This document shows positions 52,955 to 61,260 of a stretch of DNA of 64,000 nt, piece by piece; the stretch's first letter is position 1, and the number at the start of each line of letters is the position of its first letter. Under the pieces are notes generated by a model. The model was not told the DNA's origin. It saw nothing but the letters and a program-made list of their open reading frames with translations, and did no database searches. Source of the stretch: Parolsenella massiliensis. GTDB lineage: Bacteria > Actinomycetota > Coriobacteriia > Coriobacteriales > Atopobiaceae. The stretch spans positions 1-64,000 of the forward strand of contig NZ_LT671675.1 in NCBI RefSeq assembly GCF_900143685.1, in the 5' to 3' direction. Both the position numbers and the translations under genes were made by a program.

Positions 52955-54445
52955 CTAGTGGTTGGCCATGTCCGAGCCGAGAACCACCACGACGTCCGCC
53001 TCGCCCGAGTACGTTCCGTCGTCTGCCACGACGTTGCTGAGGCCAAGCGTGTCGGCAACGGCCTGGGCCTTGGCCTTGTTGGCGCCGCCCACGTAGATGA
53101 TGCGAGTCTTGCTGTAGTCGTAGCTGTCGGCCGTGGCCGCGGTGGTGTCGAAGCCCTGGTTGTCGAGCGTGGAGGCAATGCGGCCGGCAAGGCCTTCGAC
53201 ACCCGCGCCGTTGAGCACCTCGACCGTGCCGGAGTAGTCCGTCTCGGCGCTCGTCTCGGAAGAGGAGGTTGCGGCGTCGGAGGTGCTCGTGGAGCCGTCG
53301 GCGCTCTTCGTGGCGGTGCCCGCGCCGGCAACGCCCAGCGTGATGTCCTCGTCCTCGCTCTCATAGGGGGAGAGGCCCTGGTTCACGCGGGTCATCATCT
53401 TCTGCCAGCCCTTGGTGTCGCAGATCTCGTACCAGGTGTCGTTCACGTACTTGGAGTTGGTGGGCTCCATGCCGCTGAACATGTTCGTGTTCATGTCGAA
53501 GCCCTGGAACTGCGTGGCCAGCGACACGATGTCGCCAATGGACAGGTCGGTCTGGACGCTGTCCGCCATGGTGGTGACGGTGTTGGCGATGGTCACGGGG
53601 TCGCTTGCGAGGACCTTCTTGAGGATGGCGCCGATGACCATGCGCTGGTTGGCGGCACGGTAGACGTCGCCGTCGCCGTACTTGTCGTAGGCGTGGCGCG
53701 CGCGGCACAGCTGCAGCGCGTCGTTGCCGTCGAGCGTCTGCTCGCCGGCCTTGATGTCAGCGCCGGTGTACTCGGGGTCGTAGACGTCCACGGGGACGTT
53801 GACCTCGATGCCGCCGATGGCGTCCACGACGGAGATGAACTGGTCGAAGTCGATCTCGGCGTAGTGGGCGATGGGCACGCCGGCGAACTTGGAGATCGTC
53901 TCGACGGTGTAGGAGGCGCCGCTCACGCCTTGTTCGCCAGCCTCCTGGCGCTCGGCGCCGATGGAGTAGGCGGCATTGATCTTCTGCTTGCCGTAGGAGC
54001 CAAAGTCGATGAGCGTGTCTCGGTGGATTGAGACGAGCGTCACCTGCTTCTCCGCCGGGTCGATGCGGGCGAGAAGGATCGTGTCCGTGCGGTAGGCGCT
54101 GTCGTTCGCGCCGTACTCGCTGCCCTCGACGCGGGCCTCGTCCTTGTCGATGCCGATGAGCACCATGTAGAAGGGGTCGCCCGAGGAGGCCTCGGTGAGC
54201 GTGCCGTGAAGGGCGGTGTCTCCGGTCATGCCAAAACTGTTCGAGAAGCGAGACATGATGGCGAAGGCCGCCGTGCAGCCAATGGCCGCGATGACGATGA
54301 TGGTGATGAGGAAGATCTTGAGTCCGCGCTTGCGGCCGCGCTTCTTGCGGGCGCCAGAGTAGCGATCGGCGGAATCGGTGCGAGAGTAGGCGGATGAGCT
54401 GGGACGATTGCTGTCGTCCTGCTTGGTGGCCTTGAACCTCGGCAT
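52955..54445 (-). CDS. LytR-CpsA-Psr family wall-polymer ligase with LytR_C domain
   Basis: A 496-residue LCP protein. A basic N-terminus (KKRGRKRGLK) leads to the membrane segment IFLITIIVIAAIGCTAAFAI, then the LCP domain (FYMVLIGIDKDEAR, RTDTILLARIDP, LVSIHRDTLIDF, INAAYSIG, CRARHAYDKYGDGDVYRAANQR). A serine/threonine-rich linker and a C-terminal LytR_C domain (GTVEVLNGAGVEGLAGRIAS, then TRIIYVGGANKAKAQAV) follow. GAGGAGACTAC precedes ATG 54445. It forms an operon with the next LCP gene and is divergent from guaA. Confidence 0.93.
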   Translation of the reverse strand: MPRFKATKQDDSNRPSSSAYSRTDSADRYSGARKKRGRKRGLKIFLITIIVIAAIGCTAAFAIMSRFSNSFGMTGDTALHGTLTEASSGDPFYMVLIGIDKDEARVEGSEYGANDSAYRTDTILLARIDPAEKQVTLVSIHRDTLIDFGSYGKQKINAAYSIGAERQEAGEQGVSGASYTVETISKFAGVPIAHYAEIDFDQFISVVDAIGGIEVNVPVDVYDPEYTGADIKAGEQTLDGNDALQLCRARHAYDKYGDGDVYRAANQRMVIGAILKKVLASDPVTIANTVTTMADSVQTDLSIGDIVSLATQFQGFDMNTNMFSGMEPTNSKYVNDTWYEICDTKGWQKMMTRVNQGLSPYESEDEDITLGVAGAGTATKSADGSTSTSDAATSSSETSAETDYSGTVEVLNGAGVEGLAGRIASTLDNQGFDTTAATADSYDYSKTRIIYVGGANKAKAQAVADTLGLSNVVADDGTYSGEADVVVVLGSDMANH

Positions 54446-54683
54446 GTAGTCTCCTCGTGGGTATGCGTGCTCGGCGCGCTGGCGGGAAACCTATCCCCGG
54501 GCGGGCGCCGCGTTGTTCCGTACAGAAACCAAATGGTACTAGCACGGCCGCGAACCTGCGGAAAGTCCACAGGAAAGCTAAGCCATGTTCACACGCGCGA
54601 CATGCGATGTCGTATGATTGAGCAGACTGTAGAGCGGTGGCGTGGCGCCGCCGCACCTGATAAGCCACAACCTGGAGGGGTCC

Positions 54684-56279
54684 ATGCAGACAAGCCAGCA
54701 GAAGGTCATCGTTCTCGACTTTGGCGCCCAGTACGGGCAGCTCATCGCGCGCCGCGTCCGTGACCTGCATGTCTACTCCGAGATCATGCCGTGTGACGCC
54801 ACGGCCGAGGAGATCGCCGCCGAGAAGCCCAGTGCCCTCATCCTCTCCGGCGGACCCGCCAGCGTGAACGAGGAGGGCGCCCCGCGCGTTGACCCCAAAA
54901 TCTACGAGATGGGCGTGCCCGTGCTGGGCTTCTGCTACGGCCACCAGATCACGGCCGTGACGCTGGGCGGCAGCGTGTTCCACCCCGAGGTGGGCGAGTA
55001 CGGCCGCGCCGAGCTGCACGTGAAGGGCGACAGCAAGCTGTTCGCCGGCACGCCCGCAGACCAGACCGTGTGGATGAGCCACTTTGACGCCGTGAACTCC
55101 GTGCCCGAGGGCTTCACCGTGACGGCATGCACCGACGTGTGTCCCGTGGCCGCCATGGAGTGCCCCGAGCGCAAGATCTACACCACGCAGTTCCACCCCG
55201 AGGTCAAGCACACCGAGTACGGCCAGCAGCTACTCAAGAACTTCCTGTTCGACATCTGCGGCCTTGAGGCCAACTGGTCCATGGACAACCTCGTGGAGAC
55301 CATGACGGCGCAGTTCCGCGAGAAGGTCGGCGACGACCGCGTCATTCTCGCGCTGTCTGGCGGCGTTGACTCCTCCGTGGTGGCAGCGCTTGGCGCCCGT
55401 GCCGTGGGCAAGCAGATGACCTGCGTGTTCATCAACCACGGCCTGCTGCGCAAGGGTGAGCCCGAGCAGGTGGAGGAGGTCTTCACCAAGCAGTTTGACG
55501 TCGACTTCATCCATGTGCACGCCGAGGACCGCTATGCCGAGCTGCTTGCCGGCGTGACGGAGCCGGAAGCGAAGCGCCGCATCATCGGCACGCAGTTCTG
55601 GAAGGAGTTCTTCGCCGTTGCCCAGCAGCTCGAGACTGACGGCAAGCCGGTGAAGTACCTCGCCCAGGGCACGATCTACCCCGACATCATCGAGAGCGGC
55701 GCCCGCAAGACGGGTGGCAAGGCGAGCACCATCAAGAGCCACCACAACCTCATCCCGTTCCCGGACGGCGTGCACTTTGATCTCATCGAGCCGCTCGACC
55801 ACTTCTTCAAGGACGAGGTCCGCGCGCTTGGCCTGGCGCTTGGCCTGCCCGAGCACATCGTGTTCCGCCAGCCATTCCCCGGCCCGGGCCTGGCCATCCG
55901 CATCATCGGCGCGGTGGACAAGGAGAAGCTCGAGATCCTCAAGAACGCCGACGCCATCGTGCGCGAGGAGCTCGACGCCTACAACCAGAGGCTATTCGAG
56001 GAGACCGGCGACCGCAACTCCGAGCACAGCTGCTGGCAGTACTTCGCGGTGCTGCCCGACATCAAGAGCGTGGGCGTCATGGGTGACGAGCGCACCTATC
56101 AGCGCCCGATCATCCTGCGCGCCGTGGAGAGCTCCGACGCCATGACCGCCGACTGGGCCAAGCTTCCCTACGACGTTCTGGCGAAGATCTCCGGCCGCAT
56201 CGTGGCCGAGGTGCCCGGCGCCAACCGCGTCTGCTACGACATCACGTCCAAGCCGCCCGCGACGATCGAGTGGGAGTAG
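54684..56279 (+). CDS. guaA: GMP synthase (glutamine-hydrolysing)
   Basis: A 531-residue GuaA. The class I glutaminase has FCYGHQI (nucleophile Cys) and FHPEV; the ATP pyrophosphatase has ALSGGVDSSVVAAL; the dimerisation domain ends in the conserved PPATIEWE. It converts XMP to GMP. ATG 54684 has TGGAGGGG. Its last codons GAGTGGGAGTAG are the target of the integration region that follows: the same sequence reappears at 63409. Confidence 0.98.
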   Translation: MQTSQQKVIVLDFGAQYGQLIARRVRDLHVYSEIMPCDATAEEIAAEKPSALILSGGPASVNEEGAPRVDPKIYEMGVPVLGFCYGHQITAVTLGGSVFHPEVGEYGRAELHVKGDSKLFAGTPADQTVWMSHFDAVNSVPEGFTVTACTDVCPVAAMECPERKIYTTQFHPEVKHTEYGQQLLKNFLFDICGLEANWSMDNLVETMTAQFREKVGDDRVILALSGGVDSSVVAALGARAVGKQMTCVFINHGLLRKGEPEQVEEVFTKQFDVDFIHVHAEDRYAELLAGVTEPEAKRRIIGTQFWKEFFAVAQQLETDGKPVKYLAQGTIYPDIIESGARKTGGKASTIKSHHNLIPFPDGVHFDLIEPLDHFFKDEVRALGLALGLPEHIVFRQPFPGPGLAIRIIGAVDKEKLEILKNADAIVREELDAYNQRLFEETGDRNSEHSCWQYFAVLPDIKSVGVMGDERTYQRPIILRAVESSDAMTADWAKLPYDVLAKISGRIVAEVPGANRVCYDITSKPPATIEWE

Positions 56280-56858
56280 GCTGATAGGGTTCTGACCTGC
56301 ATTTTTGAGTGCCGCACTGTGCCGCTGAGTTTCGTTTCGTACGAGAGTCATGGCAAAGCCGCCAGCGATGTTGGTGAGTAAATACGATAACCGAGCCTCC
56401 GTTCCCGCGTTGGGACGGAGGCTTTTTCTTTGTCGTTTTACTCCCTTTCACCTGCGATTTCGCAATTTACTCCCCCGTGTTTCAAGACGGCAAGGCACGG
56501 TGCGGCATTCGGAGGAACGGGAGTAAGGATTCATCCCAAGTGAGTAGACGCGCGATTTTTGTCTCCGAGAGCCAAACGGGGCCGTTTCGGGGCCTGTGAA
56601 ACTCAAATCGAACTCAATAGGCTTTTCGGCGGTCTTCTCACAGCGTTTTCCCAGGTGGTTAATGGGGAGTAAAGAATCTCGCCGCCTCAATGAAAACGGG
56701 AGTAACCAGGGGAAATGCCGCGGCGTACTGCCGCGTGCCGCCGTGTAAGCCACCGCGTCATTTACTCCCCAGGTGCGCCGGAAATGCCTTGGCATGCAAT
56801 GGGGAGTAAAAACTCAGCTTACGCAGGCCCGAGCGGCGCTCGCCGCCTGGTCCACCGT
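56267..56858. repeat. Left copy of a ~585-bp direct repeat at the guaA 3' end
   Basis: Begins in the last codons of guaA (CGAGTGGGAGTAG) and matches 63408-63990 along its length with scattered substitutions. It includes a terminator-like hairpin (GCCTCCGTTCCCGCG.../GGACGGAGGCTTTTT near 56394-56427). At least seven motifs of the type GGGGAGTAAA (both orientations) are spread through it. A 115-codon frame on the minus strand (56448-56795) is open in both copies, but I do not regard it as demonstrated coding. This is the likely attL side of the element. Confidence 0.85.
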
Positions 56859-56897
56859 CCTGATTCGGTTGCGTTGATCGCGAAATGCGGAGAGCCG

Positions 56898-57197
56898 CTA
56901 CAGCGAGGCTTTCCAGTCCTCGTATTCGTCGGCGTCGATCTTGCCGTTTTCGAGCTGCGCGCGCTTCTCTGCCCACAGTTCGATCGCCATCGCGGCTTTG
57001 GGCGCGTGCGGCGCCTTGGGGTTCAGGGAGAGGCCCGTGCCGTCGGCTGCGGGCACGATGCCGAAGGAGTCCTCGAGCCGCACGAGCAGCGACATGAGGT
57101 CGCCTGCGGTCTCGACGCCGTAATCCTTGAGGGCGTTGACGGACACGCCGAGCGCTGCGGCGATGGACTCGAGCAGCTCGGGCTTGTCCATCAGCAA
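56898..57197 (-). pseudogene. Truncated regulator fragment at the element junction
   Basis: An open frame of 99 codons, starting at TTG 57197 and reading LLMDKPELLESIAAALGVSV to an end YEDWKASL. The host-like GC and the abrupt end of similarity at about 57195, exactly where the recombinase fragment begins on the other strand, indicate that the N-terminal DNA-binding part (probably an XRE-type HTH, by resemblance) was removed. The remaining helical piece is probably not functional. Confidence 0.55.
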
Positions 57198-57600
57198 ATC
57201 CTATCAGCGGCTCAAGGGCAAGGACGTGATTACCACTCCTAAGACGAAAAAGAGCAACCGTGTCATTAAGATGCCCAAATTCCTCTGTGGAGAGATGGAG
57301 GACTACTTAAAGATGTTTTACAGCACCGGGGCAAATGAACGGATTTTCCCTGTCAGCAAGCACTATCTCCACCATGAAATGGACAGAGGTGCGAAAGCGG
57401 CGGGAGTGAAGCGGATCAGAATTCACGACCTCCGACATTCACACATTTCCCTGCTGATTGATATGGGCTTCACCGCCCTGGCAATCGCTGACCGGGTGGG
57501 GCATGAGAGTATCGATATCACCTACCGCTACGCCCATCTGTTTCCTACAAGGCAGACGGAGATGGCGGACAAACTGGACTTTGAAAGGATGGGAACGTAA
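57195..57600 (+). pseudogene. Tyrosine recombinase (integrase), C-terminal fragment
   Basis: The catalytic domain end of a phage-type integrase: KSYQRLKGKDVITTPKTKKS, RIRIHDLRHSHISLL (the HxxR box), VGHESIDITYRYAHLFP (the final His and the nucleophile Tyr). The N-terminal and first catalytic parts are missing, cut at about 57195 against the host-like regulator fragment. The frame is AT-richer than the host genes and resembles Firmicutes conjugative transposon integrases. Unlikely to be active alone. Confidence 0.85.
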
Positions 57601-57602
57601 CC

Positions 57603-57923
57603 ATGTCACTGAAAAACCGAGACAACAAAAATCGCTGGAGGAACAAGACCGTGGCCTTCCGGGTGTCCCCGGAGGAAGATGAACAGATCGAGGCCGCTGT
57701 GCGGCTCTCCGGCCTGACAAAGCAGGACTACATCACAAGACGCCTCCTGTGCCGGGACGTAGTGGTACAGGGTAATCCCAAGGTCTACAAAGCCCTGCGT
57801 GACCAGCTTGCCGCCGTTCTGGACGAACTGCGGCGGGCCGAGGACGGGGCTGGCGTGGACGATGAACTGCTGGACACCATTCAGATGATCGCCGCTATCA
57901 TGGGCGGCATGAAGGAGGATTGA
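57603..57923 (+). CDS. MobC-like mobilization accessory protein
   Basis: A 106-residue protein with a ribbon-helix-helix/MobC-like N-terminus (WRNKTVAFRVSPEEDEQI, LSGLTKQDYITRRLLCRDVV) and an acidic tail. Such proteins help the relaxase nick oriT in mobilizable elements. It follows the integrase remnant by two bases and precedes the replication ATPase by four. Confidence 0.8.
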   Translation: MSLKNRDNKNRWRNKTVAFRVSPEEDEQIEAAVRLSGLTKQDYITRRLLCRDVVVQGNPKVYKALRDQLAAVLDELRRAEDGAGVDDELLDTIQMIAAIMGGMKED

Positions 57924-57930
57924 TAGATTG

Positions 57931-59086
57931 ATGGATTCCAGAGAAACGAAAAGGACTGTCCCGGTTCCGTCTGTTGGCGCAGACGGGGAACAGCCCATTT
58001 CACAAACACCTACTGCAAGTATAACAGAGGAAACGACAGAAAACAATCCCCCTGAAAAAAATTATGCGGAACTGCTGCGGAAAATGCAGCGCATGAACGA
58101 CCCGGCGTATCTCCCCACGATTTCCATGAACGAGTTGTACGAGAACGTCTATCAGAGCAGACCGCCCGTCATTGACGGTCTGCTCTATCCGGGGACGTAC
58201 CTCTTTGCGGGAGCGCCCAAGGTAGGCAAGTCGTTTCTGATGGCCCAGCTTGCCTACCACGTCAGCATGGGCCTCCCCCTGTGGGACTATCCCGTTCACA
58301 AGGGGACTGTCCTCTATCTGGCGCTGGAGGACGATCACCGTCGCTTGCAGGAGCGGCTTTACCGGATGTTCGGCATGGACGGCACCAACGACCTCCTCTT
58401 TTCCATCTGCGCAAAGCAGGTCGGCAACGGGCTGGAGGAACAGCTAAAGCGATTCGTGCAGGAACACCCAGACACCAAACTGATTATCATTGACACCCTT
58501 CAGAAGATTCGGGAGGCTGGCGGGGATAAGTACAGCTACGCCAACGATTATGAGGTGGTAGGAAAGCTGAAACGCCTTGCTGACGCTTGCGGCGTCTGCC
58601 TCCTACTGGTACATCACACTCGGAAGCAGCAGGCCGACGACAAGTTTGATATGATCTCCGGCACCAACGGCCTGTCGGGGGCAGCAGACGGGGCCTTTCT
58701 TCTTCAGAAGGAGAAGCGGACGGACGGCACCGCCACCTTGGATGTGGTAGGACGTGACCAGCAAGACCAGCGGCTCTATCTCATTAAGGACAAGGAACAC
58801 CTGACATGGACACTGGAGCGGATGGAAACGGAGTTGTGGGTAGAACCCCCCCGACCCGGTGCTGGAGGCCGTAGCCGCCTTTATCACGGCGGAGAGGCCG
58901 TCCTGGGGCGGTACGGCCACGGAGTTGGCGGCAGCCCTGCAAGTGGATATGAAGCCCAATGCCCTGGCGATGCGGCTGAACGTCCGGGCCGGGAAACTGG
59001 CAACGGACTATCATATCCGCTATGAGAACACCCGCACCCACGCCGGGAGAAGTATCAGCCTGACCCTGGATCCTCCCCAAGCGTGA
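57931..59086 (+). pseudogene. RepA-like replication ATPase with a frameshift
   Basis: A RecA/DnaB-like ATPase (AAA family, plasmid RepA type): Walker A AGAPKVGKSFL, Walker B LIIIDTLQKI, HHTRKQQADD. A run of seven C at about 58846-58852 changes the frame. Before it the protein reads ...MEKELWVEPP-like, and the natural continuation DPVLEAVAAFITAERPSWGG is found in the frame starting at 58859 and ends at 59086 (SISLTLDPPQA). One C less would restore a single frame of about 385 codons. GAAGGAGGATT precedes ATG 57931. Damage, phase variation or an assembly error are all possible. Confidence 0.85.
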
Positions 59087-59170
59087 CGACCGTGACGGCT
59101 GTGACGGCTTTTTTGAGAGCGGGGGCGGTGTCCAAAACATCGTCACGGTCGTCACGGCTGTCACGGGGAG
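59083..59170. repeat. Iteron-like GTGACGGC arrays in opposite orientations
   Basis: Three 9-bp units GTGACGACC, GTGACGGCT, GTGACGGCT in a row at about 59082-59108, and the inverted series CGTCACGGT, CGTCACGGC, TGTCACGGG at about 59141-59167, separated by about 32 bp. It begins at the end of the replication gene. This resembles an iteron or a replication-origin-type structure. Confidence 0.6.
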
Positions 59171-59546
59171 CGGGGTCAAATGTCAAGGGGGCATACCTGT
59201 GGGTGGAGATTGCCGCAAGGCAATACAACCCGAACCCCTTGATATTTGGCCCACGGAGGACACTTGCCGGGTGGTGGAAAGGCTGTGCCTTTCCACCTGC
59301 CCAACGGCGAGTGGAAAAGTTTAGGCGGGGTGCAGGGCGCCCTTTTCAAAGGGCGGCCCTGCTGGGGGAGGCAACCGCAGTTGCCGGGGGCAAAGCCCCC
59401 GCACCCCCTCGGAGAGCCCACGGCACTTTCGCACCAACGGGGCGAAAGTGCCATAGTGGGTTATTACACTTCCCGCAGGAAGTGCCTTCCCCGAACCCCC
59501 GTCCATTTTCAACAACCAAACATCTGAAATGGGAGGATTTTTGCCT
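59171..59546. other. Hairpin-rich region before the relaxase, candidate oriT
   Basis: This gene-free stretch contains several short palindromes: GGAAAGG...CCTTTCC, GGGCGCCCTTTTCAAAGGGCGGCCC-type, GGGGGCAAAGCCCCC, GCACTTTCG...CGAAAGTGC, and CACTTCCCGCAGGAAGTG. Such arrays are typical of oriT regions upstream of MobV-type genes. A 169-codon frame crossing it (59083-59592) has no protein-like features and is not annotated. Confidence 0.5.
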
Positions 59547-60889
59547 ATGGCGAGAGGCGACGGCATTGACCGCACCAACGCAAGAAATATGAGGCTGACC
59601 GCTGCTAAAATCGGCAACACCCAGCAGCACAACGAACGCGAGAAGGATTCCTATGTCAACCAGGACATTGTACCAGAGCGGACGTCGCTCAATGTCCATT
59701 TCAAGGTCCCATCCGCAGGGTATCAGGAGATGTTCTCCCAAATGGAGGCCGATGGTGTGATCTCCACCCGTGGCATTAAGGCGGACGCATTTCGATACGG
59801 TGAGTTGGTCTTTGATGTGAACTCCGCCTACTTCTACAATCACGGCGGCTATGACTTCGCAAAACAATTTTACACCGACGCATACAAATCCGCAATCAAA
59901 ATCGTAGGTGGAGAGCAGTATATTTTGTCGGCGGTCATGCACGCCGACGAACGCAACCGGGCTATGTCCGAGGCGCTGGGAGAGGACGTGTACCACTACC
60001 ACCTCCATGTGTCTATATCCCGGTGGTGGAGAAGGAGATACGATGGACAAAGCGGTGCAAGGACAAATCCCTGGTGGGCAAGGTCAAAGAAACCGTTATG
60101 CAGGTCAGCATGAGCAAAAAGTGGGCATCCCAGCCCGCAGTAGACGAGGCCACCGGGGAGCCATTACGAACAGCAAAGGGCAAGCCTGTGCTGAGAAAGT
60201 CGTACAGCGTCTTGCAGGATGATTTCTTTCAGCAGATGCGCTCCGCTGGCTACACGGACTTGGAGCGTGGAGAGCGTGGCAGTTCCGAGGAACATCTGAC
60301 GGTCACGCAGTTCAAGGTGAAGTGTGAACAGGAGCGGCTTGCACAGCTTCAGGAGGCGGCTGTGCTGGCCCAGGCCGAGGTTGACCGAAGGAACAGGGAG
60401 GCGGCAGCTGCCGAAAAGGAAGCGGCCCAGGCCAAGGCCAAACTAAACGATGTGGCCCACATGCTGAAAGGCATGGAGAAGCTGGCGGAGGAATTTTCCA
60501 GCGACCCGGAACAGGTCTTGCCAGAAGCGGGACCGCTGGAATCGGCCAGGGCCTACCGGGAGAAAAAGGCCAAGCCCTTATGGGCGAAGATCGTCAAGGT
60601 GCTGCGGTCTGTCTACCGGGCCTACTGCGACCTCAAATCCAAATTTGAGCGGCTGCAAGCGGACTATGGCCGGGAGGTCAGCAAAAATAGTTCCTTATCA
60701 GAAAGGATTTACGAGGTCTGCGCCGAGAGGGACAGTCTAAAGGGAAAGGTCAGGGACTATGAGCGGGTCAGGCGGGCCATTGGCCCGGAACAGGCGGACA
60801 GAATATTAGAGGCCGCTTACCAGCAGGAACAGGCTGAAAAGGAACGGAAACGGGACGCAAGGCAAAAAGCAAGATTAGGCGCACGATAA
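59547..60889 (+). pseudogene. MobV-family relaxase (Mob/Pre) with a frameshift
   Basis: ATG 59547 has GGGAGG. The N-terminus (RGDGIDRTNARNMRLTAAKIG, EREKDSYVNQDI, HYHLHVSI) is a Pre/Mob type relaxase with the HxH-containing catalytic region. At about 60009-60011 one G is missing in a GTGGTC context, so the frame shifts. The rest, from VEKEIRWTKRCKDKSLVGK through a long coiled-coil (ERLAQLQEAAVLAQAEVDRR) to the end at 60889, continues in the next frame. The downstream frame (60023-60889) is open for 288 codons. Probably inactive unless the shift is an assembly error. Confidence 0.85.
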
Positions 60890-60898
60890 TCACCAAAA

Positions 60899-60936
60899 AC
60901 GGAGGGTGTTCCAGTGAATGCCCTCCTGATTTATTT
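60899..60936 (+). terminator. Terminator-like hairpin after the relaxase
   Basis: GGAGGG (60901-60906) and CCCTCC (60921-60926) followed by TGATTTATTT. Confidence 0.6.
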
Positions 60937-60949
60937 GGGGAATCGGGTA

Positions 60950-61230
60950 AAATAATTTCTTGTTTTTTAGAGTGTACTATGATATACTGCTATTATCTTG
61001 ATTTGAGGAGTCTACCAAATATGCGGCAAGGTATTCTTAAATAAAATTTGATAATGGGCGCAAAAATGATTGCCCCTTGCAGGGGCTTAGTTTTTGTACC
61101 CAATTTAAGAATACTTTTGCCTTTTTAGTAAATATCGTGACGGACAGCGGCTCATGTAAGCCGTCATACTTCTGTTTGTCCGAAGTCATGATCCCCAGCG
61201 GTAAAAGTATTAGCCGCTGGGGATTTTTGC
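60950..61230 (+). promoter_or_regulatory. Tet leader / transcription attenuator region
   Basis: The leader matches the organisation of tet(M)/tet(W)-type genes. GAGGAG at about 61005 precedes a mini-ORF ATG 61021-61044 (MRQGILK, stop TAA). A second short frame 61066-61128 reads MIAPCRGLVF then VPNLRILLPF. A hairpin GATCCCCAGCGG/CCGCTGGGGATTTTT (about 61189-61227) ends in a T-run and is the presumed attenuator terminator, relieved when tetracycline slows translation. Another hairpin GCCCCTTGCAGGGGC lies near 61072. A promoter near 60975-61000 is likely but not placed. Confidence 0.75.
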
Positions 61231-61260
61231 GCCCATTTGGGCCTTGTATGGAGGATAGAC

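Noticed and set aside
56448-56795. Minus-strand 115-codon frame in the left repeat as a gene
   Set aside because: Open in both repeat copies but the differences look non-synonymous and no ribosome site was recognised; kept only as a comment in the repeat entry.
59083-59592. 169-codon plus-strand frame over the hairpin region
   Set aside because: It crosses the repeat arrays and palindromes and overlaps the relaxase start; no protein-like features, so treated as non-coding.
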